DNA from: Camellia lanceoleosa
Taxonomy: Eukaryota > Streptophyta > Magnoliopsida > Ericales > Theaceae
Assembly: GCA_025200525.1 (NCBI GenBank)
Contig: CM045763.1
Span: 90,315,470-90,379,469, forward strand
Direction: 5' to 3'
Length of the DNA: 64,000 bases
This document shows positions 24,597-35,815 of this stretch, in pieces; position 1 is the first letter of the stretch; each line of letters starts with the position of its first letter. Under the pieces are notes generated by a model. That model was not told the origin of the DNA and ran no database searches. It was given only the letters and a program-made list of their open reading frames with translations. The translations under genes were made by a program, and so were the position numbers.

Positions 24597-25381
24597 TGAG
24601 AGGAGATTTGCACCGACAAAGACGGCCGAGCTACCACGGAATGCGGGTTGCGCTAAACCTCACTTGCCGAGCCGCTTTCAACGGGCACATTGTCCGCCTA
24701 TCGCACGACTGAGGTAGATTGACCGACCAGGTGTGGAGTATGGCCTAGCCGAGCTATGAGGCAGACACTCGGCCGGACGTGCAACCGAGCTAGTCACAGT
24801 CCGAATTGAATCTAGGCCGAGAAGAGGACCAACATGCTTCACCTTCAATTAACCCGAAGGGAGTTTGGACCGGGATGGTGGTCGGCGAGCACCCAGCCGG
24901 ATAGCTCGGAAGCTCAGTCGTGTTATCTGTGGTTGTGATTTTCTCCAAGGAATAGGCCGGTTGTGGTATGCCGGTCAGGTGTGCCACTTGGGCCAATGGC
25001 GTGGAGAGGAAATCGCCCTAGGCACGCCACAATATCGCTGGCGCTTTTACACGCATTATTTGGGGTTTTTGGCCTTACACGCAGTAAGATGGTGGAGGCA
25101 AGCATCGCCACCTATCCAGGAAGGACAAGAGAGGTAGTGCGCGACAACTCGAGGCTACATGGCCACTTAGAAATAAGAATGGAAGATGCACGTTAGAAGT
25201 ATGCAATCCAACGACTCTCTCTAAAAACTATATTCTTCTTCCCTAAGTGATTTGACTTGATCGGAGGGTCTATCCGATAACCTATCGCCGTAGCTCACCG
25301 CTTTTGTTGCTGTGTTAGATGCCGCCACGCGGAAGCTTGAGTCCAAGGAATACGCAGCATCGAATATTTCGCCTGCAGACA
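24597..25381 (+). repeat. Element A 3' LTR, left copy
   Basis: Runs from TGAGAGGAG to the CA at 25380-25381, followed by the duplication ATAAC (25382-25386). A short purine run GGGATTAAGGGC lies just before it, where the plus-strand primer would form. Several CHG-site deletions shorten it against the right-copy 3' LTR (56470-57293). Confidence 0.9.
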
Positions 25382-25386
25382 ATAAC

Positions 25387-25979
25387 TTTGGACGCAGGAT
25401 GCTTTTCAAATTTCCTCTCGTCAACAAGATAGTTCCTCGAACTCGTTTCTACTACCAATCGCTTTTGCTATCCGCACTCAACCATTACCCGCAGAATCGA
25501 GCTTCAATTTCAATCGCGTAATGCCTTCCATCTCATAAACCAGAGAATACGGTTGCCCCAAAGAGATGTTCGAATTGAAGTCATGTAGCCCCAAAGAGCA
25601 AATGGCAACTTGTTCGCCCCTCGTAGGTCTCCACCATTTTCAGAGAATGTGCTTGATGTTCTTGTTGGTGGCCTCAATAATTCCATTGGTTTGCGTCGAT
25701 ATGTGGATGACTTATGAAAAGCCACGCTATACTTCTCCAACAAGTCGACCACTTCTTTCTTGAAGTGGGAACCATTGTCCTAAATGATCTCATTCGGGAC
25801 CCCATAACGACAGATGATATTATTCCTGATGAACTTGGCTACGTACAACGCTTTCAGCACTGTATAGGATTGGGCTTCGACCCACTTTGTAAAATAGTCT
25901 ATTGCCACCAAGATATACTCATACCCATTTGACTCTTTTTCGAGTAATAATCTAATAACATCAATTCCCCAAACTAAAA
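25387..25979 (-). pseudogene. Element B integrase core, left copy
   Basis: Minus-strand frames match the right copy 57294-57905, with the D-D-E core in pieces (VVDLLEKYSVAFHKSSTY and neighbours). At least five small indels against the right copy fall at CAG, CTG or CGG. The piece is bounded by element A on one side and solo LTR D on the other. Confidence 0.75.
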
Positions 25980-28389
25980 TGTGATAACCATGGTCCGTAT
26001 TATGCTAGTTAATCTTAATTATGATTGTGATTATGTGTTTGATATGATTTTGAGTGCCATTTATATGAATATATGTTGTTTTGAATTTCTATCTGTTCAC
26101 CATAGGGAAATCTGTTTGATTATCTCATTAGAATTTAAATTGAAGGCCTTATCCGCCACGTAAATCGAAATTGACTACGCCATTTTGATTGGCGTAATTT
26201 TTAGAACCTATGGTGAAATTTAATTAGAAATTGATTTGGATCAAAATAATTAGATTCGTAATCCATTAATGGAACTCTATTATTTAAACTTAAACAATTT
26301 GATTAAGAGAGGGACTATATAAGGGCCTTATTACACTCAACTCTTCATTTTGGTGAGCTCAAAATCCGGTTATACACTCTAGAGAGAGACAGGACCGCCT
26401 AGAGAGAGGAAGAGGGAGAATTGTATATCTTGGCTCAAAGTTGTGAATTTGGAAGCTTAACTCCAAGAATTAGCTAGAAATTGGGAGCTTGGAACTCCAA
26501 GGTGAGGATTTGAGCATTGATTCATAAATTGAGATTGTAATTTTGAGAATTTGAAACTAGATTGTAAACAAAGGTGTGGATTAAGTTATATATGAAGCTA
26601 GATTGTGCATGCATGCATAGAATTACCATGAATTGCCATGGATTGTCTAATTTAGCTTGAAGTTTGTTAATTATGAAAAATTGAGTATTGGATCACACAT
26701 GCAAGCATGGTTTTGATGAGGTTTGTGTGTAAGCATCACTTGAACCTTTTGGAATGGAATTGAAGAAAAAAATTTGCATGCATGCTTGATAGATGAAATA
26801 TAGAATTAATATGAAGTTGAATACTCATGTTTTGGAACTATGAAGAGAATTCAAAATGATTTTTGGAAAAGGGACCATGAATTTGAGCAATTGGCCTCAT
26901 ATTGTCATTGTTCTCATGTTATGCAATATGTTTCCATGTTTTTGTGTCCAAACCATGAGCCTTGAACCTTTAAACTTTGAGTTTGAACTTGGAGAACAAT
27001 TCTAGAAATTCTAGAATTCGGCATGTCCGCTTGAGCGGGGTAATCGCCGCTCGAGCGTGAAATGCTAGCTTCCAGCAGTTTTACAGAAAATGTCATCCCC
27101 TCGAGCGGAGAGAATCACGCTCAAGTGTCCAAGGCATATGTTTGACCCTCAGCTTGAGCGTCCGAATTAGCGCCGACCGTGATTATGAGGCAACCAGTAT
27201 TTTTGCAAACCAATGGGGGTCCGCTTGAGCGGAGGAACCCACGCTCGAGCGGGGAGCCCTGTTTCAGAAACTTTGTAAAGACGTTTTGTGTTTCATTTTC
27301 GCTCTTTCATTTCGAAAGTACTCTTAGGCATACATTAAGCATTGTAAATGAGTTAAAAGAATAAGAAAGAAGCCTAAGAAGGATGTATAAATTAAGAACT
27401 CGATTGAATCGCTTTGTGACCCATTATGTTCATGAAATGTAGAGTCAAGTACGAGAGCAAATCCACCGCGTAACAATCGAGAGTAATATCTTAGTAAAGA
27501 TTTCAAGTATGTTATTTGTCCAATCGCTTATTTCCATATCATTATAAATTTGTTAAAATGTAATTGTGGACAAATATTTGTTATGCCATATGATTGGGCC
27601 AAAGGCCGCTTGGACAATTTGACATGAATGATTGGGCCAAAGGCCATTTGACATGAATGATTGGGCCAAAGGCCGCTTGACATAAATGATTGGGCCAAAG
27701 GTCACGACATCATTTGACATAAATGATTGGGCCAAAGGCCGCTGGACATCAACGATTTGGGTTTGAGGCCGCTTTGTTAAGGAATGAAGTAGACCAAGGT
27801 CGCTTTGATATGTTTGGGCTTGAATCGCCTAATGTACTAAATAATGCACTAAATAGAACTCTAAATGGGCCCAAGGTCATTTTGATATATGTGAATCATA
27901 TTCATGTACCTTCTTTATTTGATATTATTCATTGGGCTTTCGCCACTCTCATTCATGTGATTGTAAGTGAGCCAAGCAATATCCAAGCCCAACCCTAGTG
28001 AAGCTGTGAAATAGTCAAGTTTTGAGGAGTCACCACACGCCTCAATTTACTACACTTGTTTTTGCCCTTTTGTTCTTTTTGTATATTTTTGTTATGTTGG
28101 CGCAGAACTTTGGATTGCGGTTGTGTATAAGCTTTTGATTGGTGACCATGACTTGAATGATCCTCATGTGTAAAGCTTTTATGTTAACTTTCTTCATGTG
28201 GGTTATTAACTAATATATGTGAAATATTATGATGTGCCATGTAAGCACAACTCTATGGACACAAGTTTTAAGTTTGCTTCCGCTTTTGGCCTTAACTCGC
28301 TGGAATATCTTTTATTTGGTTTGAGGCCATAGGTAATCTCATGATTATCGCCTGCTATGTCCTTAACCCATGGGGCGTTCGTCATGACA
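25980..28389 (+). mobile_element. Solo LTR D (2.4 kb) inside pol B, left copy
   Basis: TGTGATAACC start and GTCATGACA end, interrupting the pol B frame between its SPWPF and WGIDVIG parts. There is no internal coding region. It carries five units of a 29-bp minisatellite (about 27588-27750) against four in the right copy, and the paired CTCGAGC palindromes at about 27030-27255. The flanks are TAAAA and AAAT, compared with AAAAA/GAAAA on the right. Plus orientation is suggested by CTATATAAGG near 26315. Confidence 0.75.
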
Positions 28390-30445
28390 AAATGGCCATG
28401 GTGAAGTCATGTTGTACTTCGACGCATGGATATTCATGCGATTTGCATGAATTTGGCATTTGTGGCATCACCAAACAAAACCAATACAATTCTCTCCATG
28501 GTTGACCAATAGTAACACTACCTCGAGAATCATTCGAGCTAGCATCACTCCGCTCATATGTGAACCGCATTCTCTTCCATAAATGGCCTCCATTAAGCGC
28601 TTGACTCCTCTGATCAACACACGCCTTTGTGCATTCCCAGATAGCCTCGCTTGTATAATTTACCTCTGCAGATAATAAACTAAGCGCCCATTCGCCAGAT
28701 TTCCCTTTTATCTTGGCATTTGCCCCTAGTGGATAAGTCTCTTTCCAAGAAATTCCAAATGTCATGATACTAGGGGTTTTGATCTTGTACTTCTTCTATT
28801 GCGCAATCAACTCATAGGCCAAAGACATACTGCTCAACAATGATCGGACGATCCGCACTTCCAAAAGGATGTCTATCATGGAAGATAGAGTTGATAAAGT
28901 GTCAAGAAACCTATTGTTCTCTAACAGACGCGAAGGTTAGCTTCTCAAACCTAGAATCGTAACGCCCGGTGGTTTGGTGATAGATTTTCATCCTTTCTTC
29001 CTTAACCTTCCGCCTTCCTTTGCTTGAGACATAACCAGGTTTGAGTCCCCAATGATGTCCAACCGCTTTGCCCCTAGTTCTGTATGCCTAAGCTAACGAT
29101 ACATGCCTCGTGATTCTCGCTTTTTGTTGTTTGATACCTTGAACTGAGTTTGAAAGCTAAAGGTATATGGAATTGTCGGTGCACAAGAACACCCCTATCC
29201 CATAACCGCATCGATTAGATGCTCACAAAGTACATGGTCCAAATCTCTTCCTTAACTTGCAAATGGCCTCATCTAGGAACACATATTCAACTACTTCATC
29301 CCCCTCCACTAGGTGATCAACTAGGAACTCTGCTACGAATCTCCTATTGATAGATTCTATGAAAGTAATATACTTCAAATCAAATTCAAGAGAAGAAGCA
29401 ACCAATGGGCTAGCCTACCAGAAGCATTGGTTTCTCAAGAGATATTTGATGGGATCTAATCTCGAAACTGAAATTACGATGTGAGCTAATAGGTAGTGCC
29501 TCAACGTCCCGGTAGCTCATACCAAGGCCAAGCAAGCCTTCTCCAAGGGTGTAACGGGTCTCATATTCCAAAGATCTTCTTGCTTAGGTAATAGATGGCT
29601 TTCTCCACTCTATCCTTAGATTTCAGGCAAGCATGTTTCATTGTCGTGTCATTATTGATGATACAAAATTAACGATTTCCGCTCATGTATTTACAACACG
29701 GGTGGGTTTTGTAGATATTGCTTGATCTACTCAAAAGCAACTTGACACCGGCCATCCCATTGAAATTTCTTTCCTTTCTTGAGAGACCAAATAGTGGTTC
29801 ACAAGTCAAGGTTAATTTTGCAATAAACCGTCTTATGAATTGCACTTTCCTAGAAAGCCTCACACCTCCTTTTCACCCTTGGTGGTGGTATTTCTAGGAT
29901 GGCCTTGATTTTGGAAGGATAAACCTCAATGCCTCTTTGTGTAATCAAGAACTCTAGCATCTTCCCGGGCCAGACATCAAAAGTGCACTTCGTGGGATTC
30001 AATCATAATCGATATTCTCTAATCCGTTGGAAAATTTTCTTCAAAAGCGGTGTAGTGGCCCTTTTCCTTAGACTTGACAATCATGTCACCCACGTACACC
30101 TCAACCTTTTGTGGATCATATCATGCAAGATCGTGGTTGTAGCCTGCTGATAAGTAGCTCTAGCATTTTTCGGATCAACGCATCACAGATCAATAGGTTC
30201 CCATGGCGCTGTGAAGGCGCTTTCTTCCCGCCTTCGAAGCCATCAAGATCTCGGGTTATATCTTAAAATCTATCTATAAAGGAGAGCAACACATGGCCTA
30301 CGGTGAAATCAAAGAATTCGTCGATGCGGTAGATGAAAGTTATCTTTCGAACTCGGCTTTGTTCGCATCTCTAAATCCACACACACCGACCGCCATCTTT
30401 CTTCTAAGACCAACAATGTTGGCCAACCAAGTAAGATACTCGATA
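28390..30445 (-). pseudogene. Element B pol (RT to integrase N-terminus), left copy
   Basis: Minus-strand counterpart of 60301-62414, truncated by the contig end at 30445 inside RT. Readable bits include PFGLKNA-adjacent RT sequence, the YVGDM site with ACC at 30088-30090 (Gly in place of the first catalytic Asp), and RNase H pieces near 29223-29590. Frameshifts are dense. Confidence 0.75.
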
Positions 30446-30545
30446 NNNNNNNNNNNNNNNNNNNNNNNNNNNNNNNNNNNNNNNNNNNNNNNNNNNNNNN
30501 NNNNNNNNNNNNNNNNNNNNNNNNNNNNNNNNNNNNNNNNNNNNN
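30446..30545. other. Assembly gap of exactly 100 N
   Basis: A round-number run of N marks a scaffold join of unknown true length. The base before it matches 62414 of the right copy. The sequence after it starts inside a tandem repeat that has no counterpart in the left copy. Confidence 1.
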
Positions 30546-30599
30546 AATATTACCGACCCTCAACGCCGTTACGGTGACATTTGGTCAGCAACAAATTTG

Positions 30600-31550
30600 G
30601 AAGCTCTAACATGTTAAAGCGTCATCGCCGATGGAGCTCGACGGGTCGGAGAACTTTATTAATAATGATGTGATATCCACGAAGGCGCTCTGGTCGGAAC
30701 CGAACTTGTGATGAGCCACAAGAGCGTCATACTGCCCGATGGAGTTCGAGATCCGGAAGACTTTAATGTGACCAATACGTGGTATCCCACGAAGGCGCTC
30801 CGAATCGAACGCAGTGGGCCCAAAAGGCGTCATCGTCGATGGTAAGGCTCGAATCCGGAGACTATCGACCCGATCGTTGATAGGTATCCGTGAGAGGTGC
30901 TCGAATCCCCGAAGAGCTTTAGCCGACACAAAGGCATCATCGTCGATGGGGCTCCAAATCCGAGAGACTGTTATTGAATGCCAATCGTGATATCCCGCGA
31001 AGGGTGCTCGAATCCGAAGGCTTTATCGGTAATGCCGACCAATCGATATCCGCGAAGGCGCTCGAATCCGGAGGCTTGCAACCTCCGGTAATGTCGCGAT
31101 ATCGCGAAGGCGGCTCTCCGAATCCACGGAGACAGGTGGAGCCCAAAAGGCGGCATGCGCTTCGATGGGACTTCAATCTGGAACTTTAATCGACTAATCA
31201 TGATATCCACGAAGGGCGCTCGAATTCGGAGGCTGGCTTATCGTAAACCAATGTTGATATCTTACGAAGCGGCGCGCTCGAATCCGGAGACTTTATGTCG
31301 GCCCAAAAGGCATCTGTACCTCTGTGGCCCGTGGGGCTCAAATCCGGAGACTTTATTGGGCCAATCGTGATATCCACGAAGGTGCTTGAATCCGGAGGCT
31401 TTATCGGGCCAATCGTTATATCCACAGAAGAACAGTTTCGAATCAGGAGAACTTCTTGCCTTGCAAAGGCGTCATCTTGGTGCGCGCCGGCCGGAGCTCT
31501 GAATCAAGGAGACTTTGTTAGGGAATGCTTTTTGGAAGTTGGATTTCACA
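30600..31550. repeat. Composite ~97-bp tandem repeat array
   Basis: Two alternating half-units of about 48 bp. One has GATATCCACGAAGGCGCTCG then AATCCGGAGGCTTTAT, seen about ten times. The other has CCCAAAAGGCGTCATCGTCG then ATGGGGCTCAAATCCGGAG, seen about seven times. Many units are damaged by small indels at CCGG and CTG. It lies downstream of element C protease and resembles the repeats between pol and 3' LTR in Tat elements. Open frames here are repeat artefacts. Confidence 0.85.
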
Positions 31551-31849
31551 ATGAGTAAGCAGGAAGTCTTTGCATTACATAAAGTGGAAGAGTGTATAGA
31601 GGTGAGCCATTCAGAACTAGTATCATTCCCCGCATGATCGGGTCTAATGATAGATTTTGCTAACAAATCGTTAGGAGTGAGGCAGCGAGGGCTCAATTTT
31701 CTATCAGTGGCCCTTTATCATGCGGAAATACCTTCCGGGAGAACTTTCCGGCGTGTGTGGCCTTGGCGCAACTGATTGCAAACAGTGAGACGTAACTTGG
31801 GAAGCTCTGGCTTTTGGGGTTACCGGTATCGCCTAGAGGCTTCCGTGGG

Positions 31850-33991
31850 TAAAATGTCGCCAGGAGGTAAGCCTCGAAGCATCAACGAGACTTTCGATTC
31901 GACACTTCGATGCGGAGTTGACTGCCGTCTGCGTTGGTGTCTTTCGAGAAAGGAAAGCATGTTTGTGCGGATTCACGCAACCGCGGATTTGCTCAACGCC
32001 GTGTTGATTCAGGAAGCATAGCGGTGATGATAGGTAAGCAACGCACGGCCCAAATAGTATCTTGACCAAGTTCGCCCCATGATGAGATTATATGGCGAAG
32101 GGCTTGGCGACCATGAATTCCACATCCACTATTTGAGCCACGCCCAAGCGGAGTAGCGTGATTTTTCCCAACTTGGTACTTTGGATTCATGCGTTATGAA
32201 ACCGAATAGTGGATGAGGAGTAAGAAGACGAGTTTGATTAAATTTAGAAGCCAGAAGTTTGAGAAGGTCTCGCTAGTACATGACCTCCGGTGCTTCACTG
32301 GTCTATGAGGATGCGTTCAAGCTGTAAATGGTCGGTTCACGTGTAGTTCAATGACCAGCGGATCAATATGGGGGCGTTATGGCGTCGATAAGATCTGGAA
32401 TCGTCCAAGAGATGATACTCGGGCTTTAAGAGCCAGCGAATATTTAAACTGTGTCGTTGCCCGTTATACGGGGTGAATGAATTGAATGTATGGTACATGC
32501 CGTTGGAAGGCTGTATATCATATGCATAACGCCGAGGGGAGGTGACTCCTGCCGAAGGGCGACGGTTTTGGTTGTGCTCTTCCGGACGTGTTCTTTGGAG
32601 CCAACCATCTTGCACCAATTCCTCGAGGTGGTCTTTTAAGGCATAGTAAAGTCAATCATTGGCGACCATGATCTTTGTGATATTCACAACGCCTATCTTG
32701 TCTTCTCGTGTCAGGAGGTCCCACCATCTTGGATGGCCATTTGAAGAACGGAAGATGTTGGATTTTGGTCATAATTGAGCTGATTGGCTCTGATAGCTCT
32801 GTATATTTCTTGTCGGCGCGCTTTGTGCGCCTGCTGTCGACCTGCAGTTACTCATTTGCTTGGTGCGAGCATTGATCGTGGGGTTGGCGAGAGTCCTATC
32901 TCTTGTCTCGCTTTAGCCCACCGCCGTGGTTTAAGACTCTGAGGTGGTGAACTTATTGGTCGAGCGACCGGGAGGGCCATTTTGTTAGCCACATGTCCGC
33001 TTTAACCGTTGGTAAATCTTCCACTTTGGCAAAGATTCATCGACTTTCTTCATCAACCCCGACTGTTTTGGGGGTCTTACAGTCAAGCGAACTGCGGAGG
33101 GCACTATTTGGGTGTAATCCCATTTTGAAGGCGGTGATGGCCATGGAGTTGTTACAAAGCGTCATCAACAAGATTAAAGCATTCAATATCGCGAATATGC
33201 TCTAGTGTTTCTCCCGTAGAATTTGCATTCTTAGAGAGTCAGCTTGCTTTTAGCTTGGACTTTGTTGGTGATGAATCAGCCCTAAAGGATTTCTGTAGTT
33301 GGTGGAAGGTTTTGATCGAAGCGGCTCCGATTTATAATACCACGACGCCAATGGTCCCAATTGGGAAATATTCGCACTACTAAGGGCCTCTCGTTGTATG
33401 CATGTAATGTCATGGCTGTTTGTAGTGGCGATGTGGTCGGTGGGTCTGATTTGTCGTCATACAAGGTGAATGACGGTGCTTTGAATTTCTTAGGTAGCGC
33501 ACCTTGTAACTGTCACTCTGAAGGATCGTGTTGGTCTTCGTCTGAACTGTTCCTTCTTTGCTTGTGCATTGCACGGGGGCTTTCTTCGGAAGAACTGGTG
33601 GTTTCGTGTCATCCCTTTTTCCTGGGCTCCGGGGATAATGAGTCAGAGTTGCTATTAGTGTCTTGTCGTGCTAGAGGTTGTCGACCACCTTCGCCGGAGG
33701 TCGTTACAGATTTGGGCGCTGGCAAACTTGCTTGGACTTCGCCGTTTCTAAGGCCAAATCTTCACGAAGACGCTCATTCTCCGCGATCATGTTTTTTAAC
33801 CTCTATTCATTTTGCTTTGCTTGTTCCATGATCACCTGCATTGTCTCGTGCTCCGAAGTCGAGGCTGAGGCGAAATTCAAGGCACGTTTTGCGGTGACAG
33901 TCTCTGTTTTGAGCAAGTTTGTCGAGGTGGTTTCCCCTTGCGGTATAGGGTTGACAGTGACTGTCGGAGGATCTTCCGTCACGCTCCCCAT
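31850..33991 (-). pseudogene. Element C gag-protease, right copy
   Basis: Same order as the left copy: start at 33991 (MGSVTEDPPTV), coiled coil near 33750, capsid near 33464-33282 (YDDKSDP), nucleocapsid near 32700, then the protease. Here about 120 bp (32289-32408) absent from the left copy carries HNAPILIRWS and ERILID, the stretch leading to the protease active site. Stops and frame changes are frequent, some unlike those in the left copy. Bases 31551-31849 hold no domain I recognise. Confidence 0.75.
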
Positions 33992-34020
33992 GGATGTGTG
34001 AGTATTCCACGCAATGAGCC

Positions 34021-35329
34021 TGTGAAGATGTGGTTTGGAAATACTCTTCTGATCCTAGAGAACGCTCGTGATCCTCTTCTAGTCACCTGAAAAGGAATAA
34101 ACACTCCGGTCGGTGGTGCCGGAATTAGCACTCCGATGGACAAGTCAGTAACCACATTCAGGAATACTTGTATTCTAAGTTTAAGAACTCTGATTTTCAC
34201 ATACCTCTCTCAGTCTGTTATTCCTTTACTTATACTTGTTTCACAGGCCTCATGACTAGGCTCACTTGTCACTCACTTGTCCTCTTATTTACCGGCTCCA
34301 TAGTTCAAGATTATATTCGCCCATCTATTATATTCGGCATCCTTATACGTCGATAGGCCGCATAATATATGTCTTCTAGAACACGCTTGGTTATTCCAAC
34401 CATCCGCTCCCCACAGTAAACACGAGGCATACTGAGTGTTTCTAATCAAAATAAGGTGTGGTGTAAAACACTCTTGGTGATGCCAAGTGTTTCTAAGCAA
34501 AACAAGGTGTTCAAGTGACAGAATGATCTTACAGAATTCCTCTGAATCTACCATACATACTATATCGTCTGGTTTCACCAGCTTTGAATGAATTGTACAT
34601 ACAATATCGTGCCTGTATAAGAAAGAAACTTGATAGGGTACAATATAATAAGAATGCACGTTCTATGCAAGATGAATTATCGTGACACAATGTTAGAGGC
34701 ATGTTTCATGCACAACATGCAAGGAACAAAATGTACATATTCTATGCGACACGCGCGAGAGCATGTTCTATGCACAGACAGAGTAATGCATATTTTATGC
34801 GATAGTAGCAAACGCATGGTCAATGCAATGTAGTCTAACATTTTCTATAGAATGTAAGGGCATGTATAAGGCAATATAATGCAACATGCATATCCTATGC
34901 AAACATAAGAGCATGTACAATGCAATGCAACACAACATGCATATCCTATGCAAAATAACAACAATGCATATTCTATGCAACATAACAACAATGCATATTC
35001 TATGCAAAATAACAACAATGCATATTTAATGCAACATGCATATTCTAGGCAAACATGAGGATGCATATTCTATGCAACAATACAAAATGCATGTTCCATG
35101 CAACGACAAAGACATGCACGTTTATGCAACAATAAAAGCGTGTTTAATGAAGACGACTCAATTGCAACCTCCGGGATTTACCTCTTGAAAGAGTTGCGAT
35201 ATGTTTATGAGCTATGCACCAAAGACATAGTTCGGGCTTCCACAGAGACACTTTTGAACTTTAAAAGTGAGCCTTCTTTTGCACTTTCTCAAGAACCAAG
35301 GGCACAAAACAAGAGTAAAACACACACAG
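34021..35329 (-). mobile_element. Probable 5' LTR of element C, right copy
   Basis: Counterpart of 2296-3611. The inner edge and primer binding site are garbled (34003-34035). The outer edge is placed at the matching CACACACA. It contains the repeat array described separately. Confidence 0.45.
34640..35135. repeat. TGCATATTCTATGCAA repeat array, right copy
   Basis: Same array as 2930-3430, with similar unit order and small losses. Frames such as 34795-35007 minus are repeat by-products. Confidence 0.85.
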
Positions 35330-35339
35330 AGATCATCGG

Positions 35340-35410
35340 AGACATGCCGCCACCAGTGAAGGTGATTGCCACCATCGCCACCAAAAATGGGGCTTGTCGG
35401 CCACCGATGG
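35340..35410 (+). promoter_or_regulatory. GGCCACC motif cluster upstream of PMD1, right copy
   Basis: Counterpart of 3630-3700. Only one clean CGGCCACC remains; the others have lost bases (GCCGCCACC, GATTGCCACC). The losses fall at CCGG and TGG, so they may be consensus errors. Confidence 0.4.
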
Positions 35411-35815
35411 TAGATTCGGGGCAAAATGGCCATTTCACCTCGGGTGTTTAAGTATAGGGTTCCAAACCGTATTTCCCCACTCCTCCCTTGCCGAAAATCA
35501 TACTCCTCTCTCTCTAGACCATTTTCCTCCTTTGATTTGAGCATTATATGCATTTTTCAACGCCCCCATGGACATTTTCTTCGCTAAACCCTTGTAGTTT
35601 ACTCCATTTTGAACCAATTGAAAACCAACTTTGGTGCTCTTTTCTTCATTTCCACCACTTGAGGCTTGTTTCCCTCGAGTTACCCTTGAGTTTTGGTGCC
35701 CTTTCTCGGGCTTTGATTTTTTTTTTTTTTCTACCATTTTCCCTCTTGGACTTGACTTTCATTGACTCTTGGCATTCTTCACCCATTTTCCCCCACTTTC
35801 TCATCTTTCCTTGAG

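Larger units (their letters stand above)
13817..25381 (+). mobile_element. Element A: Tat-type Ty3/gypsy retrotransposon, left copy
   Basis: A complete element of 11.6 kb: 5' LTR 13817-14616, leader with primer binding site, gag, pol, 57-bp repeats, an antisense intron-bearing ORF and 3' LTR 24597-25381. Assignment to Tat rests on the second RNase H domain between RNase H and integrase and on the antisense ORF. It is inserted in the integrase gene of element B. The coding part is much more frameshifted than the right copy (45512-57293). Many breaks lie at CTG, CAG and CGG and look like consensus errors, so this copy should not be used to judge coding capacity. Confidence 0.93.
1..30445. repeat. 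Left copy of the ~31 kb duplicated block
   Basis: Everything from the window start to the N gap has a colinear counterpart at about 31586-62414, offset by 31.6-31.9 kb. Order, strand and insertion points are the same: PMD1 ATG 4104 and 35816, element A start 13817 and 45512, element A 3' LTR 24597 and 56470. Clean stretches such as 6600-9990 differ by about one base in a hundred by eye. Other stretches, mainly 13800-30445, carry dense small indels. The copy ends at the contig end, not at a biological boundary. It could be a tandem duplication or the second haplotype of one locus. Confidence 0.95.

Noticed and set aside
24597..25381. Separate insertions of element A in each block
   Set aside because: The same target duplication, the same position within the integrase codons and the same pattern of LTR differences in both blocks show one insertion that was later copied or is allelic.
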